Below, in pieces: positions 1 to 8,388 of a stretch of 58,723 bases of DNA (positions within the stretch are counted from its first letter, which is position 1; each line of letters opens with the position of its first letter). The notes under the pieces were generated by a model that saw nothing but the letters and a program-made list of their open reading frames with translations, did not search any database and was not told where the DNA came from. The stretch is taken from positions 1 to 58,723 of the forward strand of contig NZ_JAJISB010000044.1 in assembly GCF_021245735.1 (NCBI RefSeq). The letters are read 5' to 3'. This DNA is from Brevibacillus daliensis. GTDB taxonomy: Bacteria > Bacillota > Bacilli > Brevibacillales > Brevibacillaceae. Made by a program: the position numbers and the translations under genes.

Positions 1-72
1 ACTTAACCAAGATGTGTCCATGAAACTATACTAACTCCAGTTATTCAATTAACGCACCCGTAGATTAACAAG

Positions 73-509
73 CTACTTACAGTACTTTATATTGTTTGTT
101 AAAATACTCGGTCCTAATTTTCCATTTTTCGAATTAGAGAGTCTAACCTGCACGTTTACATTTTCCATTTTTGCTGTGATTAAATCAATTCTTCCAGCCC
201 AAGTTGGACTATACTCTTCTGGAGTAGATAAAGCCTAAAACGCCAACTTATTTCATCTTGTATGAATGCATAGCCTTCATAACTATCGTAATTTCCATAG
301 GTAGATGGTTCTGGAAGGCGGACAGCAAGAATACTTACATTTGTACGGGCGAAGTTCGGTGGATTTAGTTGTACTTTATAAATTAACGCTGTTCCTTTTG
401 CATTTTTCATATTTTTATCAACTGGTTCCAAAACCATACTACAAGGCATAGTAATTGCATTTGCTTGAGTGGGATACATAGTAAAAAAAGAGATAAGGAA
501 TATAGCCAA
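73..509 (-). pseudogene. Frameshifted secreted protein of unknown function
   Basis: I do not recognise the family. The first part reads from a TTG at 509 and starts with a hydrophobic signal-peptide-like stretch ending in QANA. It runs in one frame to a stop at 180-182. Near 228-231 the sensible reading moves to the frame that needs one extra base. There it continues for 51 codons (STPEEYSPTWAGRIDLI onward) to a TAG at 73-75. Together the parts give a secreted protein of about 145 residues. The start is uncertain: in-frame codons upstream of 509 encode KRCIKRQF, which would suit a signal peptide, but there is no ATG or GTG there. One missing base explains the break, so this is either a true pseudogene or a sequencing error. 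Confidence 0.55.
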
Positions 510-638
510 AATAAATTGTCTCTTAATACACCTCTTACAATAACTTTTGGTTAGTCTCCCCGATATTTTGCTAAATTATAATTAGTTCAACTATACTGCT
601 CCATTAGTTGAATAAGAAGGAGAGAACTTTGTTCTCCC

Positions 639-678
639 AGAGTGTAGAGAAACCTAGTGTTTCTTTGCACTCTTTTTT
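639..678 (+). terminator. Hairpin with T-run next to the transposase gene
   Basis: AGAGTG at 639-644 pairs with CACTCT at 668-673, and the inner AGAAAC/GTTTCT extends the stem with G-U pairs. Six T follow at 673-678. It lies just past the 3' end of the transposase remnant and points against it, so it may shield the element from outside transcription. A second small palindrome, GAGAAC-TTT-GTTCTC, lies just before it. Confidence 0.5.
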
Positions 679-698
679 ATTATTTTCTTGATCGAAGG

Positions 699-2063
699 TC
701 AAAATAAAACCATTATACATATCAAAAGACTTCCCCCAACCATCTTGAGGTTTTGGCAGGCTGCAGTCATTAGGGCTTGTTCCTGTACATTTCGAAGCCC
801 CCTCATACGGCAGTAGCGAAGCCCTTGGAGTTCTTTTGAATCCGCGAAGCTTCGCTCTATAGTTTGACTACGTTTTTTATAAAGAAGTTTTCCCGATGGG
901 CTGAGTCGGTTCTTTCGAACCTATTCCTTGTATTTTTCCCATATATGCCGTGTAATGACTTTTTGTTTTTTCTTAGATCTCGTACACTGAGATAAATACG
1001 GACAGGTCTTACAGACTTCTGGATTAGATTTGTAATGACGGTACCCATCACGATCTGTTGTACTATATTGTAAAATTTGTTTATTTGGACAAATATACAC
1101 ATCTGTATCCTCAATATAGTCGAACTTCCATTTTGCAAACAATCCTTTCACGGGAGCAAATCTACGATGAGCAATGACTCCAAATATCTTCCGATCATGC
1201 AAAGACTTACAAATCGGTGCTGTCAAATAACCCGAATCTAAAGCCACTGCTTCCACATTAAACTTAAATCGTTCGATTTGACGATCTAAACGAGCCACAT
1301 ATGGACTAGAGTCATGAACATTACCGGGTGTAACATGTACATCGGTGATGATGTTATATTTTAGATCAGTTGTTCGATGATCGAGGTAAAAAAATCCTTC
1401 CGGCTTATTTTCACGATACATGTAACCACTTTCTGGATCAGTTGTACTTTTCTTGATTTCTTTTTCTTCTACCACATCCTTTTTAGGTTTCAGAGCTTTT
1501 TTCCCTTTGGCTCTACGCTCTTCTTGAATAGCTTGATTCAGTTCTTCTTCATATGCTCTCGTGCTTACTTTAACCATCTGTTTTATGTACTTCTTTTTGT
1601 TTGCATTGGCTTTCAAGTGAGTGGAGTCAGTCATCAACACACACCCCCCTACCATCCGATGTTTAATCGCCAGCAAAACGATTTCATCGAAGATGTCCTG
1701 AAAAACCGTGGTGTTAGCAAATCGAGTTCGTCGATTCCAACTAATTGTTGTATGATCAGGTACCCTTTCACTTAAGTTCAATCCAAGAAACCAGCGATAG
1801 GCAATGTTTGTTTGAATTTCTTTTTCTAATTGTCTCTCTGAACGAATACCAAATAGATACCCGATAAACATCATTTTAAAAAGCACAATCGGGTCAATAG
1901 AAGGACGACTGTTGGTCTCGCAATAAAAAGGACGAACTTTTTCTGTTATAAAAGAGAAATCAATATAGTGATTGATTTTTTGAAGTAAATGGTCTTGCGG
2001 GACTAAATCTTCTATACATATGAATTCGTAAGATATTTGTTTTTCATTATTTGAAGAGAGCAT
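699..2063 (-). pseudogene. IS1182-family transposase interrupted by an in-frame stop
   Basis: The 380 codons from the ATG at 2063 match an IS1182-type DDE transposase. They include the N-terminal DUF772-like region (DHLLQKINHYIDFSFI), a catalytic-type Asp in LMTDSTHLKANA, a second in AVALDSGYLTAP, and a cysteine-rich segment near the end. A TAG at 921-923 interrupts the frame after KYKE. The same frame then continues for 73 codons to a TGA at 699-701. That part contains [17 protein letters not shown], the conserved C-terminal block with the third acidic residue. The element therefore looks inactivated by a nonsense mutation. I could not define terminal inverted repeats or a target duplication. 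Confidence 0.85.
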
Positions 2064-2400
2064 TTTTTATCCGTCCCTTACTGTATGATTACTAATATTA
2101 TAACAAATTAACGCGGTAATTGATTAAATAAAGAGGGTAGCCCAAATTCACATACAAATAAATGATCGCTTCGATCCGAAATAGGTAATTGGCATACATT
2201 TCCTAAAAAACATTTCTTTTTGACATCTACATGACTTCTTTCTTTTGTAAAATGACAGAGGTTAGCCAAGGAGTTGAAATTCTAAATTGCGAGAACAGGA
2301 AAGGATTTCCAGCGTTTTTCTGTTCTTAAGACAGACTTCTTGCTTTGGTAAAAAGACAAAAATTCAGCATTAGAAAGAACGATAACTTGGAGGGGTCCTG
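2064..2400. other. Intergenic region between transposase and stalk-domain gene
   Basis: No coding frame convinces me here. The only structure I see is an imperfect inverted repeat, AGAACAG at 2292-2298 and CTGTTCT at 2320-2326, about 75 bases before the next gene. The outer end of the IS element should lie in the first part of this stretch, but I cannot place it. Confidence 0.4.
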
Positions 2401-3126
2401 ATGTTTAAAAAGAAGGCAATTCTAGTATTATCCTCTGCCCTATTAATTGGAGCACTACCTGCGACAACTGATGCAGCGGTTATGAAAAAAAATGTGCAAG
2501 CTACGTACAATAATGTGAAGGTAAAGCATAATGGCTATGAGATTTCAACCCCTACCGAACCATTTATTGTGAATGGTACAACTTACATTCCAATTCGTAT
2601 GATGGCAGATGTGTTCAACAAAAATGTTGATTGGGATCAAGCAACTTACACCGTATCTGTAACAGATCGTGATGACCCAACCTTCTCTTCATTGAAATCT
2701 CAAATAGCTACCAAAGACGCTAAAATTGCTGATTTGGAAAGAGAATTACGGGATGCTCAAGATGAATTGGATAAAAAAAGCAAAAAGAATAGCAATAGCG
2801 ACGATTTAGACGATCTTGAATATGATATCCAGAAAAAATATGGAGACTGGGAAGATATTGACTGGGATATTACCTTATACGGTGATGAAGATGATATCGA
2901 GATCACGATTGAGTTCGATAGAGACGAGGACGGAGACCTTTACGATGATCTAGATGAGGATGACCTCGAAGATTTTATAACAAAAATTTGTAAGATGGTA
3001 TGGAAAGATTCTACCTTTGAAGATGCAGACATTACAGGTACCATTACTGATACCGATGAAGATGAAGATTTGTATGATTTCAAAGGAAAAGCATCTACTG
3101 GAAAGATTACGCTTACGGAAAACTAA
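2401..3126 (+). CDS. Secreted stalk-domain protein with acidic C-terminal half
   Basis: This is a 241-residue exported protein. Residues 1-25 form a signal peptide ending ATTDAA. Residues 35-90 (VNGTTYIPIRMMADVFNKNV then WD) match the copper-amine-oxidase N-terminal-like stalk domain common in surface proteins of this group. Residues 95-130 look like a short coiled coil. The rest is very rich in Asp and Glu and may bind cations. The ATG follows a strong GGAGGGG site and the gene stands alone with its own terminator. The domain call is solid. The cell-surface role is inferred and no enzyme activity is suggested. Confidence 0.8.
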   Translation: MFKKKAILVLSSALLIGALPATTDAAVMKKNVQATYNNVKVKHNGYEISTPTEPFIVNGTTYIPIRMMADVFNKNVDWDQATYTVSVTDRDDPTFSSLKSQIATKDAKIADLERELRDAQDELDKKSKKNSNSDDLDDLEYDIQKKYGDWEDIDWDITLYGDEDDIEITIEFDRDEDGDLYDDLDEDDLEDFITKICKMVWKDSTFEDADITGTITDTDEDEDLYDFKGKASTGKITLTEN

Positions 3127-3145
3127 TAAAGCTAACATGTTTTAT

Positions 3146-3175
3146 GGCGACCTATTGGGGTCGCCCTTTCTCATT
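3146..3175 (+). terminator. Terminator of the stalk-domain gene
   Basis: GGCGACC at 3146-3152 pairs with GGTCGCC at 3159-3165 across a short loop, followed by a pyrimidine and T-rich tail. Confidence 0.8.
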
Positions 3176-3193
3176 TTAATCTCTTCTCCCCAT

Positions 3194-3250
3194 AAAAAAT
3201 TCCCCTTTAAGTAACAGGAAGGTACTTCTCTTCCTGGTTACTTAAAGGGG
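3194..3250 (-). terminator. Long terminator for minus-strand transcription
   Basis: A stem of about 20 base pairs (CCCCTTTAAGTAAC plus AGGAAG on the left arm, one bulged base on the right) ends on the minus strand in GGGG followed by AATTTTTT. It lies just past the acetyltransferase remnant and was probably its terminator. Confidence 0.8.
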
Positions 3251-3304
3251 ATCATATTAATTATTCAGGATACTTTCTATATGCCCTATCTGAATAGAAA
3301 TCTT

Positions 3305-3520
3305 TTATTCCTTTTCAAGATACTCTTTTTTCAGTAACGAAAATATGTGTGAATCAACATACTTTCCTTTGGATTTTTGGTGTTCTCGTAGCAGTCCCTC
3401 GTGAATAAAGGAGAGCTTATTTAGAACCATCTTTGAGTTGACATTCTCGGGTTCGACCTTTGCCTCAATTCGATTAAGCTCATATACATCAAATAGATGA
3501 AGAAAGCTTATTTGATTGGT
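3305..3520 (-). pseudogene. C-terminal remnant of a RimJ/RimL-type GNAT acetyltransferase
   Basis: The minus strand is open from 3520 to a TAA at 3305-3307. It encodes LNRIEAKVEPENVNSKMVL followed by a NKLSF..EGLLREHQKSKGKYVDSHIFSLL-type ending. This is the characteristic C-terminal half of ribosomal-protein-type N-acetyltransferases: the acetyl-CoA-binding region and the last strands. The N-terminal half is missing, and a stop lies at 3521-3523. I see no start codon with a ribosome site. It is a decayed gene fragment followed by an intact long terminator. Confidence 0.7.
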
Positions 3521-3695
3521 TTAATCAGTTGATGTCTGCTATATATAAAAAATGAGCATACTTACTTGTTAGAGGGAATAGTGACTAGCAATTGTGAAAC
3601 AGCCAGACAAACCAACAATCTACATGAAAATTATGTTAAGATATAGCGTGAGAGAGATGGAGCGGATTATAGCGGATTGAATAGGAGGTATTCTT

Positions 3696-5348
3696 TTGAG
3701 TGAAGTAAAAATATATGGACTGGGTGGTCTTGGAGAAATCGGCAAGAACATGTACTGTGTGGAATACGAAGATGAAATTATCATCATTGATTGCGGTGTC
3801 AAATTCCCGGAGACTGAAATGTTCGGAATAGATTTGGTTATTCCTGATGTATCCTACCTCGTTGAGAATCAGAATAAAATCAAAGCAATGGTGTTAACCC
3901 ATGGGCATGAGGATCATATAGGTGCCATCCCGTATGTCATGAAACAAATCAAAACAACCATTTATGGTGGACGTTTGACTCTCGGCCTTGTTAAGGCAAA
4001 ATTGGAAGAACATCGCATGCACAACGATGTAAAAATGGAACCAATCTCGGATGAAAGTGTTCTTTCATTTGATCATATGTCTGTCTCATTCTTCCGTACG
4101 AACCACAGCATACCTGATTCATTCGGAATTGCAATTGAGACACCGGAAGGAACCGTTGTTCATACAGGTGATTTCAAATTTGATTTAACACCAGTAGGTC
4201 ACCCAACGGATTTTGCAAAAATAGCAGAATTAGGTCAAAAAGGTGTACTTGCTTTGCTATCCGACAGTACAAACAGTGAGCGTCCTGGCTTCACCATGTC
4301 AGAACGAACTGTAGGGGAGAGCATCGCAGAAGTAGTAGGGAAAGCAAAGGGAAGAATCATACTAGCTACCTTTGCCTCTAATGTGCATCGTTTGCAACAG
4401 GTGGTTGATGCAGCGGTAATAGACAATCGTAAAATAGCAGTAATTGGAAGAAGTATGGAAAAAGCTTTTTTAATCGGTCAGGAATTGGGTTATATTCAGG
4501 TTCCTGAAGGTGTACTGATTGATATCAAAACGATTGATAATTATACAGATAATCAAGTCCTTATTATCTGTACAGGTAGTCAAGGGGAACCGATGGCTGC
4601 ATTGACCAGAATTGCCTCCGGATCGCATCGATCTGTGCAAATATATCCGGAAGACACTGTCATTATTTCTGCTTCACCTATACCAGGTAATGCTGTTAAT
4701 GTGAGTCGCATTATAGATAAGTTGTATCGGGCGGGGGCAAATGTGGTACAAAGCTCTGTATTTGACATTCATGCTTCCGGACATGGCAGCAGTGAGGAAT
4801 TACGTCTCATGCTTAGCTTTATTCAGCCAAAAAACTTTATCCCTATACACGGAGAATATCGGATGCTGAAGCGTCATGGCTTGCTGGCTGAGCAGGTAGG
4901 AGTAGAGCCGGAGAATATTTTTATTGTAGATAATGGTGAAGTTATTTCCTGTACGCGAGAGGGTGCTCGTGTAACGGAAAAAGTACAGGCTGGCGTTGTA
5001 CTAATTGACGGAAGTGGAATTGGTGATGTAGGGAATATTGTGCTGCGTGATCGTAAGCATTTGGCAGAAGACGGATTAATGGTCGTCGTAGTTAGCATCG
5101 ACATGAAACAGTTTAAACTGTTAACAGGTCCTGACATCGTAAGCCGTGGATTTGTCTATGTACGTGGTTCAGAGTCGCTGATTCAGGAGGCGACAGTCCT
5201 GGTAAAACAAAAATTGTTGGAAACACTTGACCGGAAAGTACGTGAGTGGTCTGAATTGAAATCGCAGATTAATCAGGTGTTAAAGCCATTTATTTTTGAA
5301 AAAACAGGCCGAAATCCAATGATTTTAACAATCGTCATGGAAGTGTAG
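3696..5348 (+). CDS. rnjA: Ribonuclease J (J1-like)
   Basis: RNase J is a metallo-beta-lactamase/beta-CASP nuclease with 5' exonuclease and endonuclease activity in mRNA turnover and rRNA maturation. The protein has 550 residues, close to the usual 555. The zinc motif H69-x-H71-x-D73-H74 is intact, and THGHEDH favours a catalytically active J1-type enzyme over J2. Further family blocks are FFRTNHSIPDSFG, VHTGDFKFD, GSQGEPMAALTRIA and the PIHGEYRM block. The start is TTG at 3696 behind TAGGAGGT. J1 versus J2 is judged from remembered sequences, so the symbol is tentative. Confidence 0.9.
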   Translation: MSEVKIYGLGGLGEIGKNMYCVEYEDEIIIIDCGVKFPETEMFGIDLVIPDVSYLVENQNKIKAMVLTHGHEDHIGAIPYVMKQIKTTIYGGRLTLGLVKAKLEEHRMHNDVKMEPISDESVLSFDHMSVSFFRTNHSIPDSFGIAIETPEGTVVHTGDFKFDLTPVGHPTDFAKIAELGQKGVLALLSDSTNSERPGFTMSERTVGESIAEVVGKAKGRIILATFASNVHRLQQVVDAAVIDNRKIAVIGRSMEKAFLIGQELGYIQVPEGVLIDIKTIDNYTDNQVLIICTGSQGEPMAALTRIASGSHRSVQIYPEDTVIISASPIPGNAVNVSRIIDKLYRAGANVVQSSVFDIHASGHGSSEELRLMLSFIQPKNFIPIHGEYRMLKRHGLLAEQVGVEPENIFIVDNGEVISCTREGARVTEKVQAGVVLIDGSGIGDVGNIVLRDRKHLAEDGLMVVVVSIDMKQFKLLTGPDIVSRGFVYVRGSESLIQEATVLVKQKLLETLDRKVREWSELKSQINQVLKPFIFEKTGRNPMILTIVMEV

Positions 5349-5454
5349 CACATTTTTCCTGCACTTACATGCACTACAAGTATTTGAAAAGGTATTCTCT
5401 GCCAAGGAGAATAGGTATAATAGAAGAAATGGTTTTAAAGGAGAGTTGAACAGT

Positions 5455-5886
5455 ATGATGTCATATGAAGCATATATGAATCAGGTTATTCAACCGATGC
5501 GCAATGAATTAACCAGCGTCGGTTTTCAGGAATTACGTACACCAGAAGAGGTTACCGAAACCTTTGATAACATGAAAGGTACAGCTTTGGTTGTAGTTAA
5601 CTCTGTATGTGGCTGTGCAGCAGGTCTTGCTCGTCCGGCAGCAATTTACTCATTGCGTCATGAGGTGAAACCAGACAATATCTATACCGTGTTTGCGGGC
5701 CAGGATAAAGAAGCAACTGTAAAAGCTCGTGAGTATTTCGAAGGCTATCCACCATCCTCTCCATCTTATGCACTTTTAAAAGATGGCAAGCTGGTATCAA
5801 TGGTTGAACGTTATCAAATCGAAGGTAGCGACTTGGAAGCAATTGCGAAATTGTTGACAGATGCTTACGATCAAAACTGCAAATAA
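5455..5886 (+). CDS. Bacilliredoxin BrxA/BrxB family (YphP/YqiW)
   Basis: Bacilliredoxins remove bacillithiol from S-bacillithiolated proteins, so this gene suggests a bacillithiol-using cytoplasm. The protein has 143 residues from the ATG at 5455. It has the family CGC motif at residues 52-54 (NSVCGCAAGLARPA), plus TVFAGQDKEAT and FEGYPPSSPS. I chose ATG 5455 because AAAGGAG at 5437-5443 gives normal spacing. The TTG at 5446 is only a few bases from the ribosome site. It forms a short transcription unit with its own terminator. I cannot say whether it is the BrxA or the BrxB paralogue. Confidence 0.9.
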   Translation: MMSYEAYMNQVIQPMRNELTSVGFQELRTPEEVTETFDNMKGTALVVVNSVCGCAAGLARPAAIYSLRHEVKPDNIYTVFAGQDKEATVKAREYFEGYPPSSPSYALLKDGKLVSMVERYQIEGSDLEAIAKLLTDAYDQNCK

Positions 5887-5897
5887 GTAGTTCAAAG

Positions 5898-5929
5898 CCC
5901 CCTTGCCACGTTGTTGGCGAGGGGGTTTT
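5898..5929 (+). terminator. Terminator of the bacilliredoxin gene
   Basis: CCCCCTTGCCA and its near-perfect complement TTGGCGAGGGGG form the stem, followed by TTTT. Confidence 0.85.
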
Positions 5930-6223
5930 GTCATTGTAAGTAGGAAATGCATATCTACAATTGTAGAAATGCAGAAGAAAGCAAGTCTTACAGTGAATAC
6001 TTCGTTTTTAGCTTCCTAGGGTGAATAGTGTGGAGCGGACAGTTCAACTCCTTGCAGGGCGTAGACCCTAGCGAAGAGTGAAAAGAGAAGCTGGTTTTCT
6101 CCACGACAGTAGGTAGAAGACAATCTTGTAAGGTATGTACAGCTCAGCAATTTAGAATCACAACAAGGAACCTCTTCCCTCACCCTAGTCATATGATGGG
6201 GGGAGCGGAGGTGAAAAGAGATA
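5930..6223. other. Intergenic leader upstream of the YtaF-like gene
   Basis: No gene is supported. Because the next gene belongs to the MntP superfamily, I looked for a yybP-ykoY manganese riboswitch and saw no convincing aptamer core. The stretch ends in a strong GGAGGTG ribosome site at about 6207-6213. Confidence 0.35.
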
Positions 6224-6886
6224 ATGAGCTGGATACCGCTGTTGCTTGTTTCACTAGCCATCAGTCTGGATGGCTTTGGAGTTGGGCTTTCCTACGGATT
6301 ACGCAGAATGAAATTACCGTTCTTTTCATTTTTGGTAATCGGGGGCTGTTCGTTTCTCGTGATTTTTTTCTCCATGAGCATAGGAAGCTGGTTACAAGCA
6401 TGGGTTCCACCGAATTATAGTTCGAAAATCGGAGCTGCTGTCCTTATTATCATTGGTGGGCTTACGATCTGGAAAATGGTAGGTCAACGTAAAGAACAGT
6501 TTGAACTGAATAAAGGGGTAGATAAACAGGGGAGTGGAAAAAAAGAAGCTTTTCAATGGACAATACACCTGTTTGGGTTAATCATACACATCTTGCGTGA
6601 CCCGCAGCGTGCAGATGCAGACAAATCAGGTCATATTGTTGGACTGGAAGCAGTTGTACTCGGATTGGCATTATCCTTGGATGCTTTTGGTTCAGGTATC
6701 AGTCTTACGTTACTAGGTTTTAATCCATTACTAACCTCTTGTGCAGTTGCGTTAGCTAGTATACTGACTCTTTGGGTAGGGATTACCTTAGGGAGTCGCT
6801 TTGCATCAGTAGGGTGGATACAGCGATTATCTTATTTGCCACCCCTTTTGTTAATTGGAATTGGCTTATTTAAGATGGGCAAATAA
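6224..6886 (+). CDS. ytaF: Sporulation membrane protein YtaF, MntP-like
   Basis: This is a polytopic membrane protein of 220 residues in the MntP manganese-exporter superfamily. It has two related halves. Each carries a transmembrane segment with the conserved acidic pattern: LAISLDGFGVGLSYG at residues 10-24 and LALSLDAFGSGISL near residue 150. The loop between the halves is charged. This length and paired LSLD pattern fit the YtaF group found in spore formers. Whether it moves Mn2+ or another ion is not shown by the sequence. The ATG follows GGAGGTG. It ends at a hairpin shared with the convergent MFS gene. Confidence 0.8.
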   Translation: MSWIPLLLVSLAISLDGFGVGLSYGLRRMKLPFFSFLVIGGCSFLVIFFSMSIGSWLQAWVPPNYSSKIGAAVLIIIGGLTIWKMVGQRKEQFELNKGVDKQGSGKKEAFQWTIHLFGLIIHILRDPQRADADKSGHIVGLEAVVLGLALSLDAFGSGISLTLLGFNPLLTSCAVALASILTLWVGITLGSRFASVGWIQRLSYLPPLLLIGIGLFKMGK

Positions 6887-6892
6887 ACGATG

Positions 6893-6941
6893 AAAAGATA
6901 GGCTCTCTGTCCTGATATGCTGGGCAGGAGCTTATCTTTTT
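6893..6941. terminator. Bidirectional terminator between ytaF-like and MFS genes
   Basis: AAAAGATAGGCTC at 6893-6905 pairs with GAGCTTATCTTTT at 6928-6940. T-runs appear on both strands, so it can end transcription from either convergent gene. Confidence 0.75.
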
Positions 6942-6980
6942 ACGTGCGAGCATTACTATGACAAACATCCGTTTATTCTT

Positions 6981-8216
6981 TTACAGACTAGAAGAGGCTT
7001 GCTGACTTCTAAAATTATCATCTGATCTGCGCTGCAGGCTGGCATGGACGGTAAGCAGTAGGGTGGCTATGACAGCACCTATTACTCCAATGAGCTGAAC
7101 TGGTTCAATTCCGCCATGATCATATGTATTACCCATAATTAAGGGGCCTAATAGACGACCCACGCTGGCAATGGAGCCAACAATGCCTAAATAGAACGGA
7201 GCATTCTCTCGAGCATTTTCCGTAATGAAGGAGGGAACAGCAGGAGCTTTTAACATTTCTCCAAAAGTAGCAATTGCCATAGATATGACGATCAGCGTAT
7301 AGTTGTGCCACAGGAGCATAAGTAGCATGGCAATGGAATAAAACAGCCCGCTCGCAATCATTTGCGAGGTGAGGGATGGCGCTAGATACTTTTTTATCAA
7401 ATAGGTAACGGGCTGACCGACTAAGATAATAATCCCATTCAGTGTCCAGAGGAGACTGTAAGCCGCAGGACTCATCCCTTGATCATTTAGATAAGGGGCA
7501 ATCCCCATACTCCAGACGGATAGCCCTAACCATAACATCATAGAGCCGAGTCCTAGAAACAGATACAATCGAATGTTTTTCAATAAAGAGAAGGTTTCTT
7601 TTCGAGAAAGGGACGATCTGGCATCCACTGTCAATTCATCGAAGGATTGCTGCTCGCCTACTCGACGTAAGAACCAGGAAAGAAAGAAAGCGAAAAATAG
7701 CGTCGTGATAAAGGTAATACCGTATGAAAGGTTGAAAGATATGGCTGCTAACAATCCACCTAGGCTGCTCCCGATTGCCATACCCACATTGTTACTCACA
7801 TAAATGACATTAAATAGTTCTCTGCTTTGCTCACGCCAACGGAAGCCGATAAATGATTGAATGGCTGGAAAGAATAAAGCATTTGCGAATCCAAACAAAA
7901 ACATGAGGAGAACGTACACCCACCAAATTTTTATTAAAATAATGCCAAGAAGGATGAGAGCATCGACGAGTAAAACAAGGACTAATAATCGTCTGACCCC
8001 TAATCGAAAATAAAGAAATCCACTACAAAATTGACCGATTATTCCGGCTAATGATTGCAAAAGCAGAACCAATCCGGCATCAGCATAACTATGTCCCATT
8101 ACAAGTTTGACATATAGGGTAGTAAGTGGCCACATCATGGCGCCCCCTATAGAATTCACCATGTTGGCAGCAATAAAGGCATATGCTTCCTTAGGATAAC
8201 GAGAAAACCAAGTCAT
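6981..8216 (-). CDS. MFS transporter
   Basis: This major facilitator superfamily permease has 411 residues and about twelve predicted membrane segments in two halves. The short charged loop after the second helix contains FRLGVRRLLV, the position of the classical motif A. It resembles drug-efflux-type (DHA1) members, but I cannot name the substrate. The ATG at 8216 has a strong AGGAGGTG upstream. It is divergent from the calcium ATPase gene, with a palindrome in the shared promoter region. The C-terminus ends in a short hydrophilic tail rich in Ser and Gln. Confidence 0.85.
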   Translation of the reverse strand: MTWFSRYPKEAYAFIAANMVNSIGGAMMWPLTTLYVKLVMGHSYADAGLVLLLQSLAGIIGQFCSGFLYFRLGVRRLLVLVLLVDALILLGIILIKIWWVYVLLMFLFGFANALFFPAIQSFIGFRWREQSRELFNVIYVSNNVGMAIGSSLGGLLAAISFNLSYGITFITTLFFAFFLSWFLRRVGEQQSFDELTVDARSSLSRKETFSLLKNIRLYLFLGLGSMMLWLGLSVWSMGIAPYLNDQGMSPAAYSLLWTLNGIIILVGQPVTYLIKKYLAPSLTSQMIASGLFYSIAMLLMLLWHNYTLIVISMAIATFGEMLKAPAVPSFITENARENAPFYLGIVGSIASVGRLLGPLIMGNTYDHGGIEPVQLIGVIGAVIATLLLTVHASLQRRSDDNFRSQQASSSL

Positions 8217-8244
8217 GGGTGCACCTCCTAAAATAAGTTCGTGT

Positions 8245-8310
8245 CGTAAGAATATACCATTGTTTATACTTTGTAAACAAAAAAGTTTAAAAAGTATAAA
8301 ACATCAGATA
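8245..8310. promoter_or_regulatory. Palindrome over the MFS promoter, candidate operator
   Basis: TTGTTTA at 8260-8266 and TAAACAA at 8274-8280 form an inverted repeat with a 7-base centre. On the minus strand it overlaps a possible promoter, with TTGTTT and, 18 bases on, TATATT. That is the expected place for a repressor of the MFS gene. The regulator is unknown and none is encoded next to it. Confidence 0.4.
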
Positions 8311-8388
8311 TATATTCTCCTCATACCGAATGGCTCGTCTGCATAAACATGGTACTAAGTTGATGATGAGCATTGGAGGAGGATCGGA

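Noticed and set aside
1377-1775. A 132-codon plus-strand ORF with a signal-like hydrophobic start
   Set aside because: It lies entirely antisense to the transposase gene, has no ribosome site and matches no family.
5930-6223. yybP-ykoY manganese riboswitch upstream of the MntP-superfamily gene
   Set aside because: The conserved aptamer internal-loop sequences are not recognisable by eye.
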